Shown: positions 43,042 through 51,989, numbered from the stretch's first letter. The stretch: DNA of 64,000 nt from Lacrimispora sphenoides (GCF_900105215.1 NZ_FOIP01000002.1:1550001-1614000); one strand, 5' to 3'. The notes: generated by a model not told the origin, from the sequence alone. Numbers and translations are program-made.

Positions 43042-44481
43042 CTATTCTCTTGGATTTATGAGTGTATTTTTATCTATTTTCATGGTTGCCCACTCTTCCG
43101 GCTTTTTCACCTGCCCCCATGCTTTTAACCGCCGCTGCCCATCTCTGGCTTCCCTCTCCCGGTCAGTTAGATACTGAACCTTAAGTTTACTCAGGAAGCC
43201 GCCGCTTTCTTCTATCTGTTTCATAAGCTTTTTTAATAAGCCCTCCCTCGTCATTGACAGATCATGTTCTTCATCGGGATCTTCCTGTAAGTCATATAGA
43301 CATATGGTTTCATTTTCTGACTTAACTAGTTTGTATTGTCCCAGAACCACTGCTTCTATGAACTGCGGGCTGTCATCACTTCCCACCATCTGCTGAATTC
43401 TAACGAGTCTGGATTTTTCACTCCGGGAACCACTGAAATCAAGCCTCTTTCCCTGATGCCAGGAGTAATTTTCATTCCTTCCTGTTTCTTCCAAAAGTGT
43501 GCGGGATACATCCAAAAGCCCTGCAGGCTCTTTTGAAATACCCGGAGCTATCCCTGTGCCTGATGCCAGAAGAGGTATGCGGACCGCAGCTTCATACATG
43601 GTCTGCTTTCCGAACAGTTTCCGTTTTCCAAGCTGTTCTCCGTGATCAGAGGTGTAGAGAAAGAGATATTCCCGTCCGGCTTCGACCGTCTTGATTTTAT
43701 TATATAATTCCCCTACATACCGGTCTAACTGTTCCACCAGGCCGCAATAAGCGGCCTTGCAGTTTCTCATATGCTCTGGTGCACATTCCTGCTGGAATTC
43801 ATGATAAGCAGAAGAAGAAGGGATCCTTGCCTCTTTCTCACATTCCTCTATAGTAAAGCGGCTTTGGTACTTAAGGTAATCCTCATTTTTGCAGGTAAAA
43901 GGAAAATGAGGGCCATAGAATCCAATCACCAGAAACAGCGGTCTTCTATTTTTCTTCTTTCCCCAATCCTCAAGAAAATCCATGGCTGAGCGGAAAACCA
44001 TTTCGTCATAAAGCATAACCGGGGAAATCCCCCCTCCAACTGCATCCAGGCAGTTTTTCCTGTTCGTGGTTCCGGCATACATACCAAAATCCAGGCGTTT
44101 TTTTCCTCCGGTTCCCCAGAATTGAGAGGTAATATCTCCGCAATACCGTTCATCAAAACCATGCTTCTGGTCTTCCCCTTTAAAATGCATCCGGCCGGCC
44201 AGAACGGTCTGGTATCCCAGATGTCCCATCTCATGGGCAATGGTGGGCACATCCCCGCCAAGAGCGGCATCATTATTAAAAATCCCTAGTTGTGAGGGTA
44301 ATTTTCCAGTTAGAAATGACATGCGCGAGGGAACACAAAGGGGCGAATTGCAATAGCAGCGTTCAAACAGCAGACCTTCCTCTGCAATCTTTTTAAGACC
44401 CGGCGTATCAATCCGTTCCTCTGAAAATCCTGTGTAATCCCAGCCATGCTGGTCTGACATTATTAAAACCATATCCTTCAT
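43042..44481 (-). CDS. Type I sulfatase, cytosolic (choline-sulfatase/arylsulfatase-like)
   Basis: I start at ATG 44481 (MKDMVLIMSDQHG) because AGAGGAG lies 8 bases upstream; a longer frame begins 12 codons earlier. The 479-residue protein has the formylglycine motif CVPSRMSFLTG (Cys49), the metal site LIMSDQHGWD, GRMHFKGEDQKHGF and TSDHGEQLG. It hydrolyses sulfate esters once Cys49 is oxidised by a maturase; no maturase gene is in the window. Absence of a signal peptide places it in the cytosol, so its substrate must be imported first, presumably by the PTS encoded around it. Exact specificity cannot be read from sequence. Confidence 0.9.
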   Translation of the reverse strand: MKDMVLIMSDQHGWDYTGFSEERIDTPGLKKIAEEGLLFERCYCNSPLCVPSRMSFLTGKLPSQLGIFNNDAALGGDVPTIAHEMGHLGYQTVLAGRMHFKGEDQKHGFDERYCGDITSQFWGTGGKKRLDFGMYAGTTNRKNCLDAVGGGISPVMLYDEMVFRSAMDFLEDWGKKKNRRPLFLVIGFYGPHFPFTCKNEDYLKYQSRFTIEECEKEARIPSSSAYHEFQQECAPEHMRNCKAAYCGLVEQLDRYVGELYNKIKTVEAGREYLFLYTSDHGEQLGKRKLFGKQTMYEAAVRIPLLASGTGIAPGISKEPAGLLDVSRTLLEETGRNENYSWHQGKRLDFSGSRSEKSRLVRIQQMVGSDDSPQFIEAVVLGQYKLVKSENETICLYDLQEDPDEEHDLSMTREGLLKKLMKQIEESGGFLSKLKVQYLTDREREARDGQRRLKAWGQVKKPEEWATMKIDKNTLINPRE

Positions 44482-44524
44482 AAGAAAATCTCCTCTGGTT
44501 CGGCCGCTTCTGGTCATCCTGCAT

Positions 44525-45361
44525 TTACATGATCCCTAAAAATACCATAACAGCCGTAAATGCAACGATGCCGAGAATAATCTTTGTGGCGGACCACTTC
44601 TTCTTATCCATCAGATACCACACTGCCAGAGTAAGCAAAAGGGGAAGTATCCCAGGCATTATCTTATCAAAAATCTGTTCCTGTAAAGAAAGAGACATTT
44701 CACCGCTGACAAACTGGTAAACCACATTCGCTTTTACAGTTGTTGCAGCAACTCCCCCTATTACGATCAAACCCATCATGGTGAGTCCGGTAGTGATTTT
44801 ATCTGCAAGGGAACGATTGGTGAAAAACAGGTTTGCCGCACCGATTCCCATATCATATCCTTTATGAAACAGATACCACTGCAGGCCAACCACACTGGTA
44901 AGCCATACCGCGCAAAAGAACAAGGGACCAACGGGATTTCCATCACTAATGCACATGCTCATGGCAATACTTAACAGAATCGGACTGTAGGTACCGATTA
45001 ACATAGAGTCTCCAATTCCGGCAAAAGGCCCCATAAGCGCATTTTTGGTATTAACAATCAGCTCTTCGCTGACATCTTCTCCCATGGCACGGGCTTCCTC
45101 CATGGCAATGGTAATGCCGGGAATCAGGGCACCAAGCTGAGGCTCTGTGTTAAAAAACTGCATATGGCGCTGAAGGGATTTTTTGTATTCACCGGAATCA
45201 TTTTTATAGAGTTTCTTTAAAATCGGTTCCAGCACATGACAAAAGGCAAGTCCCATCATACGTTCAAAATTCTGGGTTGCCTGTATAAAGAAAATGTAAG
45301 ACCAGGCAGCCTTGTTAATATCCTTTTTGTTAAGTAATGAGTTTTCTCTTTTATTCTTCAT
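44525..45361 (-). CDS. PTS mannose-family subunit IID
   Basis: I start at ATG 45361 (MKNKRENSLLNKKDINKAAW), 9 bases after AGGAGG; the longer frame begins inside the IIC gene. The 278-residue membrane subunit has FIQATQNFERMMGLAFCHVLEP, the GPFAGIGDSMLIGTYSPIL loop typical of IID, and C-terminal membrane helices. With IIC it forms the sugar channel. It overlaps IIC by 11 bases. Confidence 0.93.
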   Translation of the reverse strand: MKNKRENSLLNKKDINKAAWSYIFFIQATQNFERMMGLAFCHVLEPILKKLYKNDSGEYKKSLQRHMQFFNTEPQLGALIPGITIAMEEARAMGEDVSEELIVNTKNALMGPFAGIGDSMLIGTYSPILLSIAMSMCISDGNPVGPLFFCAVWLTSVVGLQWYLFHKGYDMGIGAANLFFTNRSLADKITTGLTMMGLIVIGGVAATTVKANVVYQFVSGEMSLSLQEQIFDKIMPGILPLLLTLAVWYLMDKKKWSATKIILGIVAFTAVMVFLGIM

Positions 45362-46157
45362 AACAGCCATCCTCCTCTGTGCTTTGTACCGGAGCCGGTA
45401 CGGCCGCTTGTGTTCCGCCCTGGGCCATAACAAAGATAAATGCAATTGCAGTTGCAAATACAGCCAGCGCAGTAACAGACATATTGGTAGAGCCGATCAG
45501 GATCCAGCCCATCAGGAACAATACAAGCATCCATTTCTTTGAAAGGGACTGCTTAAGCAGCATGGCAAATCCAATGGCTGGGAGCATCTTTCCGGCTACC
45601 TCAAAAAAGTGCAGGATTCCCTGTGGCATACTGGTGATCAGGAATTCTGCCAGGGGTGTTCCAAGATAACAGATCAGCATGGCAGAGCCTGCCCGGAGAA
45701 TAAAGCTTGGAACGGCTGCCAGATAAGTAGCGCGGTGAATTCCGGCCCCATCTCCTTTTTCTGCGGCGAGATCTCCCATATGAGGAAAATATGCATTGAT
45801 CGTCATAATAAAATTAAATAGTCCAAGTCCCAGCATGCTGAGAGGAACCGATAAGGCCACTGCCTGTTCTCCGGTACCTCCGGCCGCCAGTGCCAACGGT
45901 ATCCCAATATAGGCTGCCCAGTTCACATCCGCCGGCATAGCACCTCCGGGCGTGATCTGTCCGATAAATAATGCCTGAACCATGGCGCCTGCAATGACGC
46001 CCCCTCTTACATCCCCTAAGATCACGCCAACAATCAAGCCGGCTACAAGAGGACGCCCAATCATATTCCACCCTCCGGTTACCCCAAAAAACCATGGTGT
46101 ACGCTTACTTCCAAGATAGGCAAATATTCCAATCAGTAAAGCTTGTAAAAAAGTCAT
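45351..46157 (-). CDS. PTS mannose-family subunit IIC
   Basis: A 268-residue membrane subunit with about seven membrane segments. GGWNMIGRPLVAGLIVGVILGD and ALFIGQITPGGAMPADVNWAAYIG are family hallmarks. Specificity relative to mannose, GlcNAc, GalNAc or sorbose cannot be decided by eye. It lies between IIA and IID. Confidence 0.93.
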   Translation of the reverse strand: MTFLQALLIGIFAYLGSKRTPWFFGVTGGWNMIGRPLVAGLIVGVILGDVRGGVIAGAMVQALFIGQITPGGAMPADVNWAAYIGIPLALAAGGTGEQAVALSVPLSMLGLGLFNFIMTINAYFPHMGDLAAEKGDGAGIHRATYLAAVPSFILRAGSAMLICYLGTPLAEFLITSMPQGILHFFEVAGKMLPAIGFAMLLKQSLSKKWMLVLFLMGWILIGSTNMSVTALAVFATAIAFIFVMAQGGTQAAVPAPVQSTEEDGCYEE

Positions 46158-46175
46158 ACCTTATTCCTCCATTTA

Positions 46176-46601
46176 TTATTCTTCGTAATCCCCTTCCGCG
46201 ACAGCAGATTCTTCAAACTGTACCATTGCATTTTTACCCGCTGTCAAGCTCTCTGCGGCAATTTCAGAAACACTGTCAACAGAACCTCTTGACATATACC
46301 CTTCCAGTACTGCCGGAAGGTTTGCTCCGCCGATTACCGCTATTTTGCCAGACCGTTCCATTTTCATACGAACGGAGACGTTAAACGGGGATCCACCGGT
46401 CAAATCCGCATAAATCAAAATTCCGGTGCACTGGGAAAGTCTTTTGGCCGCTGCCGCTAATTTTCCGGTTAGAATATCCAGAGAATCATCCTCCTGGAAA
46501 TCCACCGGTTCATAATTCTCCGGCTCTCCAGCCAGCAGTTTCAGTCCGCTTGTGATCCCAGTGGCATAACTGCCATGGCCGGTTACAATCATACCTATCA
46601 T
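46176..46601 (-). CDS. PTS mannose-family subunit IIA
   Basis: I start at ATG 46601, 6 bases after GAAAGGAGG; the longer frame would overlap the upstream sulfatase further. The 141-residue protein accepts phosphate from HPr at His9 in MIGMIVTGHGSYATG, and has the YADLTGGSPFN signature of the fructose/mannose IIA domain. It is translated just after the second sulfatase. Confidence 0.92.
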   Translation of the reverse strand: MIGMIVTGHGSYATGITSGLKLLAGEPENYEPVDFQEDDSLDILTGKLAAAAKRLSQCTGILIYADLTGGSPFNVSVRMKMERSGKIAVIGGANLPAVLEGYMSRGSVDSVSEIAAESLTAGKNAMVQFEESAVAEGDYEE

Positions 46602-46614
46602 CCTTTTCCTCCTT

Positions 46615-47979
46615 TCATTTTCCAAAGCTGACATAATCTTCTGGATTTTTTGAACTTGCGGTCTTACACTCCTTTCTGTTTATTTTCCATTCTGGTTTTA
46701 TTGTAATTTCACCTTTCAGAATCGGATCTCCTGTCTCTTCTTGATAAACCAGTAATCTCTGGCTCATTTCTTTCAAAACCGAAGCGTATTCCCCGTTATG
46801 TGCCAGATTATTGCGTTCTCCCGGGTCATAAAGAAGATCGTAAAGAGCTTCTTCGTACTTTGTCTGGCCTTCCAGATCCTGCTTCAGAAAATAATCTTTT
46901 GTCATAGATTCATCGATGTTTGACTGGTTAATCTTCAAATAGGTTGTATCATAATAGCGGATATATTTGTAACGCTTCGTGCGTACACAACGTGCCGGCT
47001 CATAGGAAGTGTGGAAATTGATTTCGGCAAAGACATCGGACCTGATTTCCTCTTTCTCCCCTGTCAGCAGAGGAACCAGTGATTTTCCTTCCAGGTATTC
47101 CGGTTTCTCCAGTTTAAGGAGCTCACAAAGCGTAGGAAATACATCCATATGGGAAACCAGACTGTCTGCAACGGTTCCATTCGCCAAAGCTCCCGGTGAA
47201 CGAATCATCAGATTCACACCGATCCCGCTGTCAAACAAAGTACATTTTGAAAAGGGATTTGGCAAACCGTGATCTGTTGTAAAGAGTATAATAGTATTTT
47301 CCCACAACCCCTCTTCTTTTAAGCAGGTAATCACCTGGCCAAAACAGGTATCTGCGCATTTGACGCTCATCAGGTAACCTGCAAAATCGTTACGGGTTTC
47401 CCTGGTGTCTGGAATCGGATAAGGGGGAAGGGCATATTCAGGGGCAATATCTTCATCAATCTTATCAGGAAACCGCCGATGGGTTGCATACATTCCGTAA
47501 GAAAGGAAAAAGGGTTGTTCTTTGTTATAATTTTTCAGCCACCCGCAGACCTTACTTGCATTTTCCTTATCCCAGTCCACCAGCTCTTCTTGAGAATATC
47601 CGGAATTATCTGTGGTCAGTTCTTCCTGATAGCCAATCTCGGCCGCTCCCAGTTTCCGTTCCAGATACCAGCCTGCTTCATGCTGAATTCCGCAAAGAGC
47701 GGTATAGTAGCCATTCCCGTTCAGATAATGAACCAGATGTTTGCTGTAATCCATGGTAAAGCCTCTCTGGGCAAGACCTAACATGCCATTCTGATGCGGA
47801 TACGTACTTGTCAACATTGCTGCCCGGCTGGGTGAACAGGTCGGACCTGCACAGTAAGCATTCCGAAACACGGCTGCTGTCCTGGAAAAGGATTCCATAT
47901 TCGGTGTGGGAACCTTATAACCATAGGGACTTAATACCCGCCCGGAATCATGGGTATGAATATACAATACATTTTTCAC
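46615..47979 (-). CDS. Type I sulfatase, cytosolic (N-sulfoglucosamine sulfohydrolase-like)
   Basis: I start at GTG 47979, 8 bases after AGGAGG. The 454-residue protein has the formylglycine motif CSPSRAAMLT (Cys48), but the usual LTG is LTS. The run AGPTCSPSRAAMLTS followed by YPHQNGMLGL recalls the SGSH family that removes N-sulfate from glucosamine of heparan sulfate; that assignment is tentative. Metal-site parts LFTTDHGLPNPFSKC are present. No signal peptide, so it acts in the cytosol. It is the first gene of the PTS operon, behind promoter 48046-48074. Confidence 0.86.
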   Translation of the reverse strand: MKNVLYIHTHDSGRVLSPYGYKVPTPNMESFSRTAAVFRNAYCAGPTCSPSRAAMLTSTYPHQNGMLGLAQRGFTMDYSKHLVHYLNGNGYYTALCGIQHEAGWYLERKLGAAEIGYQEELTTDNSGYSQEELVDWDKENASKVCGWLKNYNKEQPFFLSYGMYATHRRFPDKIDEDIAPEYALPPYPIPDTRETRNDFAGYLMSVKCADTCFGQVITCLKEEGLWENTIILFTTDHGLPNPFSKCTLFDSGIGVNLMIRSPGALANGTVADSLVSHMDVFPTLCELLKLEKPEYLEGKSLVPLLTGEKEEIRSDVFAEINFHTSYEPARCVRTKRYKYIRYYDTTYLKINQSNIDESMTKDYFLKQDLEGQTKYEEALYDLLYDPGERNNLAHNGEYASVLKEMSQRLLVYQEETGDPILKGEITIKPEWKINRKECKTASSKNPEDYVSFGK

Positions 47980-48024
47980 TAATTGCACCTCCTGCTGTTA
48001 AAATGTATTTATCTCTGTTTAATA

Positions 48025-48190
48025 TGTATTATCATTTCTGTACATAATATACTACAACTGCACAGCAATGTCAATACATTTAGCTCAATTGTATTATCAT
48101 GGATTATGCAGCAACCATTATTAATATGCTGCGTAGTTTACATATTAATTCAAATATGTATTGTCATTTATTTCAAAGTATAATACAATT
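48025..48190. promoter_or_regulatory. Repeated operator-like motifs between the sulfatase operon and gntR
   Basis: TGTATTATCAT occurs at 48025-48035 and 48090-48100, TGTATTGTCAT at 48157-48167, and inverted forms TGTCAATACAT at 48069-48079 and TATAATACAATT at 48179-48190. These five lie on or beside the divergent promoters, one across the -35 of the sulfatase promoter and one over the likely -10 of gntR. They are probable binding sites for the adjacent GntR protein. Confidence 0.6.
48046..48074 (-). promoter_or_regulatory. Sigma-A promoter of the sulfatase-PTS operon
   Basis: TTGACA (48074-48069) and TATATT (48051-48046) with a 17-base spacer on minus. An operator-like motif overlaps the -35, and another lies about 10 bases downstream of the -10. 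For gntR on plus, TATAAT at 48179-48184 is likely, but no good -35 is visible. Confidence 0.75.
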
Positions 48191-48226
48191 AAATAACTGG
48201 TTTTTTAAGAAAATGAGGTGATAATT

Positions 48227-48940
48227 ATGGCAGAAAAAAGAATTGCACAATATAAACAGATTGAAAATGACTTGCTTCAGAAAATAAATTTAGGTTATTA
48301 CAAGAAAGACGATCTTATACCCACAGAGCTGGAGCTTTCTAACACCTATCATGTGTCAAGGGTGACCGTCAGAAAAGCCACAGATAATCTGGTTGCAAAG
48401 GGTCTTTTGACAAGAGTTGCCGGAGTAGGTACATTTGTGTGCCACCCTTCTGTTACATTAAACCCCAGTTCCATCCAGGGATTTTCAGAAGTAATGTGTG
48501 AACAGGGGATTTCCGTCCGGACAGAAGTTCCCACCTTTATGATTCAGAAAGCTCCTTCAAATATTGCTTCCATCTTAAAGATTGAGACAGGAGAGCCTAT
48601 TTATTTTATCGAAAGAATCCGGTATGCAAACGATGAAATTTTTCAGTTTGAAACAACCTATATGTCCAGCCGGTTATATCCCGATATCTCTATGCAGGTA
48701 CTGCAGCAGTCTAAATATCAGTACTTTGAAAAGGTAAAGGGAATGAAAATCGCATACAGCGACCATACGGTAACCCCCCTTCATCCTTCAAAAAGTATTG
48801 CAGAAATGTTTGGAATTTCTTTGGATACTCCTATTCTGAGAGTTGCCAATACTACTTATTTGACCAATAATCAGATCATGGATTATACAGAATTAACGCT
48901 TAACTCACCGAAATACCAGTTAACATACGTCAAAAGCTGA
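48227..48940 (+). CDS. GntR/HutC family regulator (UTRA ligand domain)
   Basis: I start at ATG 48227 behind GAGGTG; a GTG three codons earlier overlaps that SD. The 237-residue protein has an N-terminal winged helix (IPTELELSNTYHVSRVTVRKA, about residues 33-53) and a C-terminal UTRA domain that binds small sugar phosphates or related ligands. It is transcribed away from the sulfatase-PTS operon and is its likely repressor, released by a phosphorylated sugar (inference). Confidence 0.92.
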   Translation: MAEKRIAQYKQIENDLLQKINLGYYKKDDLIPTELELSNTYHVSRVTVRKATDNLVAKGLLTRVAGVGTFVCHPSVTLNPSSIQGFSEVMCEQGISVRTEVPTFMIQKAPSNIASILKIETGEPIYFIERIRYANDEIFQFETTYMSSRLYPDISMQVLQQSKYQYFEKVKGMKIAYSDHTVTPLHPSKSIAEMFGISLDTPILRVANTTYLTNNQIMDYTELTLNSPKYQLTYVKS

Positions 48941-48983
48941 CTGAAAGAAGCCCTTCCATAAGAGAACTGAAGATTCTCCAATA

Positions 48984-49023
48984 AAATAGCTGTGAGAAAG
49001 AAAATTCTTTCTCACAGCTATTT
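48984..49023. terminator. Bidirectional terminator between gntR and proA
   Basis: A perfect 19-bp stem, AAATAGCTGTGAGAAAGAA and its complement, with a 2-base centre, flanked by A and T runs on both sides. It ends gntR on plus and the proline operon on minus. Confidence 0.92.
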
Positions 49024-49042
49024 TTATTAAAGACAGCCCAGG

Positions 49043-50287
49043 TTACGGACGTACCTGGCCATCCCCATATATGATATATTTGGTGGTCGTCAGTTCTTTA
49101 AGCCCCATAGGACCTCTTGCATGTAGTTTTTGGGTACTGATCCCGATCTCAGCGCCAAAGCCGAATTCATATCCATCCGTAAAGCGTGTGGATGCATTGA
49201 CATAAACGGCTGCTGCATCGATCTCATTTAAAAACTTCTGAGCGTTATTATAATTTGATGTAATGATGGCTTCAGAATGCTTGGTGTTATAACGATTAAT
49301 GTGGGAAATCGCTTCATCCACAGAGCCAACAATCTTTAAGGACAAAATATAGTCCAGGTATTCACTGCCCCAATCCTCCTCGGTTGCAGGGACAAATCCC
49401 TCTGCCATGGTACAGGCTTCTTCATCCGCCCGGATCTCTACCGATTTCTGAGCGAGCCGCTCATTTAATAAAGGCAGGAACTGAGGGGCAATTGTTCTGT
49501 GGATGACCAGGGATTCGCAGGCATTGCACACTCCGATCCTCTGGGTCTTTGCATTAAATATAATATCTAGGGCCATATCAAAATCAGCGGATTCATCGAC
49601 AAAAATATGGCAGTTTCCGGTTCCTGTTTCAATGACCGGAATGGTACTGTTATCCACAACAGTTTTTATTAATCCAGCGCCTCCTCTTGGGATCAATACA
49701 TCCACATATTCCCTAAGACGCATGAATTCCTTTGTTACTTCTCTGTCAGTATCAGTGATGAGCTGAATGGCATCCTCCGGAAGGCCTGCATTCCTAAGTC
49801 CGGTACGGATCCATTTAACTATGGCCATATTGGATTCCAAAGCATCGCTTCCGCCCTTTAAGATCACGGCATTTCCTGATTTAAAGCAGAGTCCAAAGGC
49901 ATCGGCGGTCACGTTGGGCCTGGCTTCATATATAATACCTACAACGCCCAAAGGAACGCGCTTCTGGCCGATGGTCATGCCATTGGGGCGTATCTTCATG
50001 GAAAGTACTTCTCCCACCGGGTCATCCAGCGCAGCCACGGATAAAAGTCCGTCAGCCATGGCTTCGATTCTTGCAGGAGTCAGTTCCAGGCGGTCAATCA
50101 GTCCGGCGTTCATTCCGGAAGCAGCAGCTTTTATTACATCCTCCTGGTTTGCGGCGAGGATTTCCGCTTCTCCTTCCAGCAGGGCTGCTGCTGCTGCCTT
50201 TAAGCCTTCATTCTTTCTTGCTGAGCCATGGATCCCTATAATTCCGGCTGTTTCTTTTGCTTTTTTTCCGATTTCAGTAATCGTCAT
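49043..50287 (-). CDS. proA: Glutamate-5-semialdehyde dehydrogenase (gamma-glutamyl phosphate reductase)
   Basis: Second enzyme of proline synthesis from glutamate. I start at ATG 50287 ([15 protein letters not shown]) behind TTGGAGGAA; the longer frame begins inside the upstream gene. The 414-residue protein has [37 protein letters not shown] and the catalytic cysteine in [12 protein letters not shown]. The operon is proB, DUF896, cyclo-ligase, proA. The C-terminus ends 20 bases before a shared terminator. Confidence 0.97.
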   Translation of the reverse strand: MTITEIGKKAKETAGIIGIHGSARKNEGLKAAAAALLEGEAEILAANQEDVIKAAASGMNAGLIDRLELTPARIEAMADGLLSVAALDDPVGEVLSMKIRPNGMTIGQKRVPLGVVGIIYEARPNVTADAFGLCFKSGNAVILKGGSDALESNMAIVKWIRTGLRNAGLPEDAIQLITDTDREVTKEFMRLREYVDVLIPRGGAGLIKTVVDNSTIPVIETGTGNCHIFVDESADFDMALDIIFNAKTQRIGVCNACESLVIHRTIAPQFLPLLNERLAQKSVEIRADEEACTMAEGFVPATEEDWGSEYLDYILSLKIVGSVDEAISHINRYNTKHSEAIITSNYNNAQKFLNEIDAAAVYVNASTRFTDGYEFGFGAEIGISTQKLHARGPMGLKELTTTKYIIYGDGQVRP

Positions 50288-50299
50288 AAAAGGTTCCTC

Positions 50300-50362
50300 C
50301 AATCTTTTCCTTATGATTGCCCTTAAACTTTGGGCAGGGCCCACCCCGCTCTATCGGGTGTA
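50300..50362. repeat. Variant hairpin repeat overlapping the end of the cyclo-ligase gene
   Basis: On minus: ACACCCGATAGAGCGGGGT, then TGCCCAAAGTTTAAGGGCA as a hairpin, then ATCATAAGGAA. It matches the 18.2-kb copy closely in its second hairpin, and the 28.4- and 7.4-kb hairpins in its first. It encodes the last dozen residues of the cyclo-ligase and leads into the proA RBS. Confidence 0.55.
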
Positions 50363-50904
50363 AAGGGAATGATAATCCTGTCCATGCGTTTGTCATGTGG
50401 TTCCGTAGGAATATGGTCAAAAACCTGGAAGCCGTAGGCTATGGCAATGCGGGGATGGTTTGGTTCTCGTTCGAAGAACCGGTCATAATATCCGCCGCCG
50501 TATCCGAGCCGGTTTCCCGACTTATCAAAAGCAACTCCCGGAACAATCACAGGTGCTTCCGGATCATGGATTTTTAAGCAGGTTGGTTTGGGCTCCATAA
50601 TACCCATGACGCCTTCTTCTAAATCTGCTTTTCCGGAAATGGAATAAAATTCAAGATCCCTTCCAACGACCTTTGGTACTGCTATGTATTTTCCCTGTTT
50701 TAATAATGCTTCCATAAACTTCCAGGTACCTGCCTCCTGGCGAAAGGATACATAACAGTATACACAATATGCCCGAAGGATATCATCAAGGCTTAAAAGC
50801 TGCTCGCAGATGGCATCGTTCCATAGACTCTCGGTAACCGTTTCCAAGGTCTTTCGCTGCTCCTTAATCAATCGCCTGATATCATTCTTCTCCAACTTTT
50901 CCAT
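50323..50904 (-). CDS. fthC: 5-formyltetrahydrofolate cyclo-ligase
   Basis: Converts 5-formyl-THF to 5,10-methenyl-THF with ATP, recycling a dead-end folate. The 193-residue sequence has the family's basic N-terminal helix ([12 protein letters not shown]) and the nucleotide/folate site [13 protein letters not shown]. The C-terminal residues, after FTPDRAG, are encoded by the hairpin repeat. It overlaps the DUF896 gene by 23 bases. Confidence 0.93.
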   Translation of the reverse strand: MEKLEKNDIRRLIKEQRKTLETVTESLWNDAICEQLLSLDDILRAYCVYCYVSFRQEAGTWKFMEALLKQGKYIAVPKVVGRDLEFYSISGKADLEEGVMGIMEPKPTCLKIHDPEAPVIVPGVAFDKSGNRLGYGGGYYDRFFEREPNHPRIAIAYGFQVFDHIPTEPHDKRMDRIIIPFTPDRAGWALPKV

Positions 50905-51103
50905 ACTTTTTACCCAAATCCGTTACGGATCCGTCTTCCTCCTGAATGGAAATGTTGTTTAAATTTCCCCGTAAACTATTGCGGATGGATTCGATATACT
51001 CTCTTCGTAAAGCAGCCTGCTCCGCCTGTTCTTCTTCCGATAATCCTGTTGCTTTTGATTTATGATAAAGTGTATTGATTCTGTCGATCTTATCCTGATT
51101 CAT
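50882..51103 (-). CDS. DUF896 (YnzC/YneA-like) small protein
   Basis: A 73-residue charged helical protein. The helical-hairpin pattern INTLYHKSKATGLSEEEQAEQ with ALRREYIESIRNSLRG is typical of DUF896. The family is small and cytosolic with no established activity. It sits between proB and fthC with an AAGGAG RBS. Confidence 0.9.
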   Translation of the reverse strand: MNQDKIDRINTLYHKSKATGLSEEEQAEQAALRREYIESIRNSLRGNLNNISIQEEDGSVTDLGKKYGKVGEE

Positions 51104-51113
51104 AGGGTTCTCC

Positions 51114-51989
51114 TTAATATTCGTGATTAATATAGTCCATTAAGTCAAAGTCATGGTTTGGATGGGCCAGGAACAGGGTTCCTTTTTCTTCGCCTGTTAC
51201 GATCTGCTCAATGACCTCCACCTGGTCACCGTTTGCAATGACCATATCAGAACCGCTGTCCGTAGCAATACGGGCGGCCGCAAGCTTTGCAGCCATGCCT
51301 CCGGTACCCACATCGCTTCCGGAAGTGGATTTTCCCATATCAAGCAGCTTAGGCGTGATTTCCTTTACCAAGCCGATAAATTCCGCCTTCGGGTTTTGTC
51401 TGGGATCATCGGAATAAAGACCGTCAATATCTGATAATAATATCAAAAGATCTGCCCCGATCAATGCGGCAACAATGGCGGAAAGCCGGTCATTATCGCC
51501 AAAATTATCTACCAGAGGAATTTCAGAGGTGGATACGGTATCGTTCTCATTGACAATGGGGATGGTCCCAAGTTTTAAAAGTTCGTCAAAGGTGTTCTGG
51601 GCATTATAACGGCTGCTGTCATTAACCATAGTATTTTTGGTTAAAAGAACTTGTGCCGCTATTTGATTATATTCAGCAAACAGCTTTTGGTACACCATCA
51701 TGAGCCTGGCCTGGCCCACGGCGGCGAATGCCTGTTTTTCTGATATGGTAACAGGTCTGGTATGGTACCCAAGAGCCTGACGTCCTGCTGCAATTGCGCC
51801 GGAGGAAACTAAAACCACCTGCTTTCCCTGTCCTTTTAAATCGCTGATTACCCGAACCAGCTTTTCAATTTTCATCAGATTCAAATCCCCTGTGTAGGCA
51901 TGGGTTAAGGATGAGGATCCGATCTTTATCACAATCCTTTTTTTATCCTTTAGTTTCTCTCGTTCTGTGGCGTTCATCTTCATTATCAT
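51114..51989 (-). CDS. proB: Glutamate 5-kinase
   Basis: First enzyme of proline synthesis, feedback-regulated by proline. The 291-residue sequence is the kinase domain alone (VIKIGSSSLTH, VSSGAIAAGRQALG, NENDTVST, DNDRLSAIVA, GTGGMAAKLAAA); the C-terminal PUA domain of E. coli ProB is absent, as in many Firmicutes. The exact start is uncertain because three ATG codons occur within the first 12 bases. Confidence 0.95.
   Translation of the reverse strand: MIMKMNATEREKLKDKKRIVIKIGSSSLTHAYTGDLNLMKIEKLVRVISDLKGQGKQVVLVSSGAIAAGRQALGYHTRPVTISEKQAFAAVGQARLMMVYQKLFAEYNQIAAQVLLTKNTMVNDSSRYNAQNTFDELLKLGTIPIVNENDTVSTSEIPLVDNFGDNDRLSAIVAALIGADLLILLSDIDGLYSDDPRQNPKAEFIGLVKEITPKLLDMGKSTSGSDVGTGGMAAKLAAARIATDSGSDMVIANGDQVEVIEQIVTGEEKGTLFLAHPNHDFDLMDYINHEY

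Noticed and set aside
49767..50363. 198-codon plus-strand frame
   Set aside because: Antisense of proA with serine/proline-rich shadow composition.
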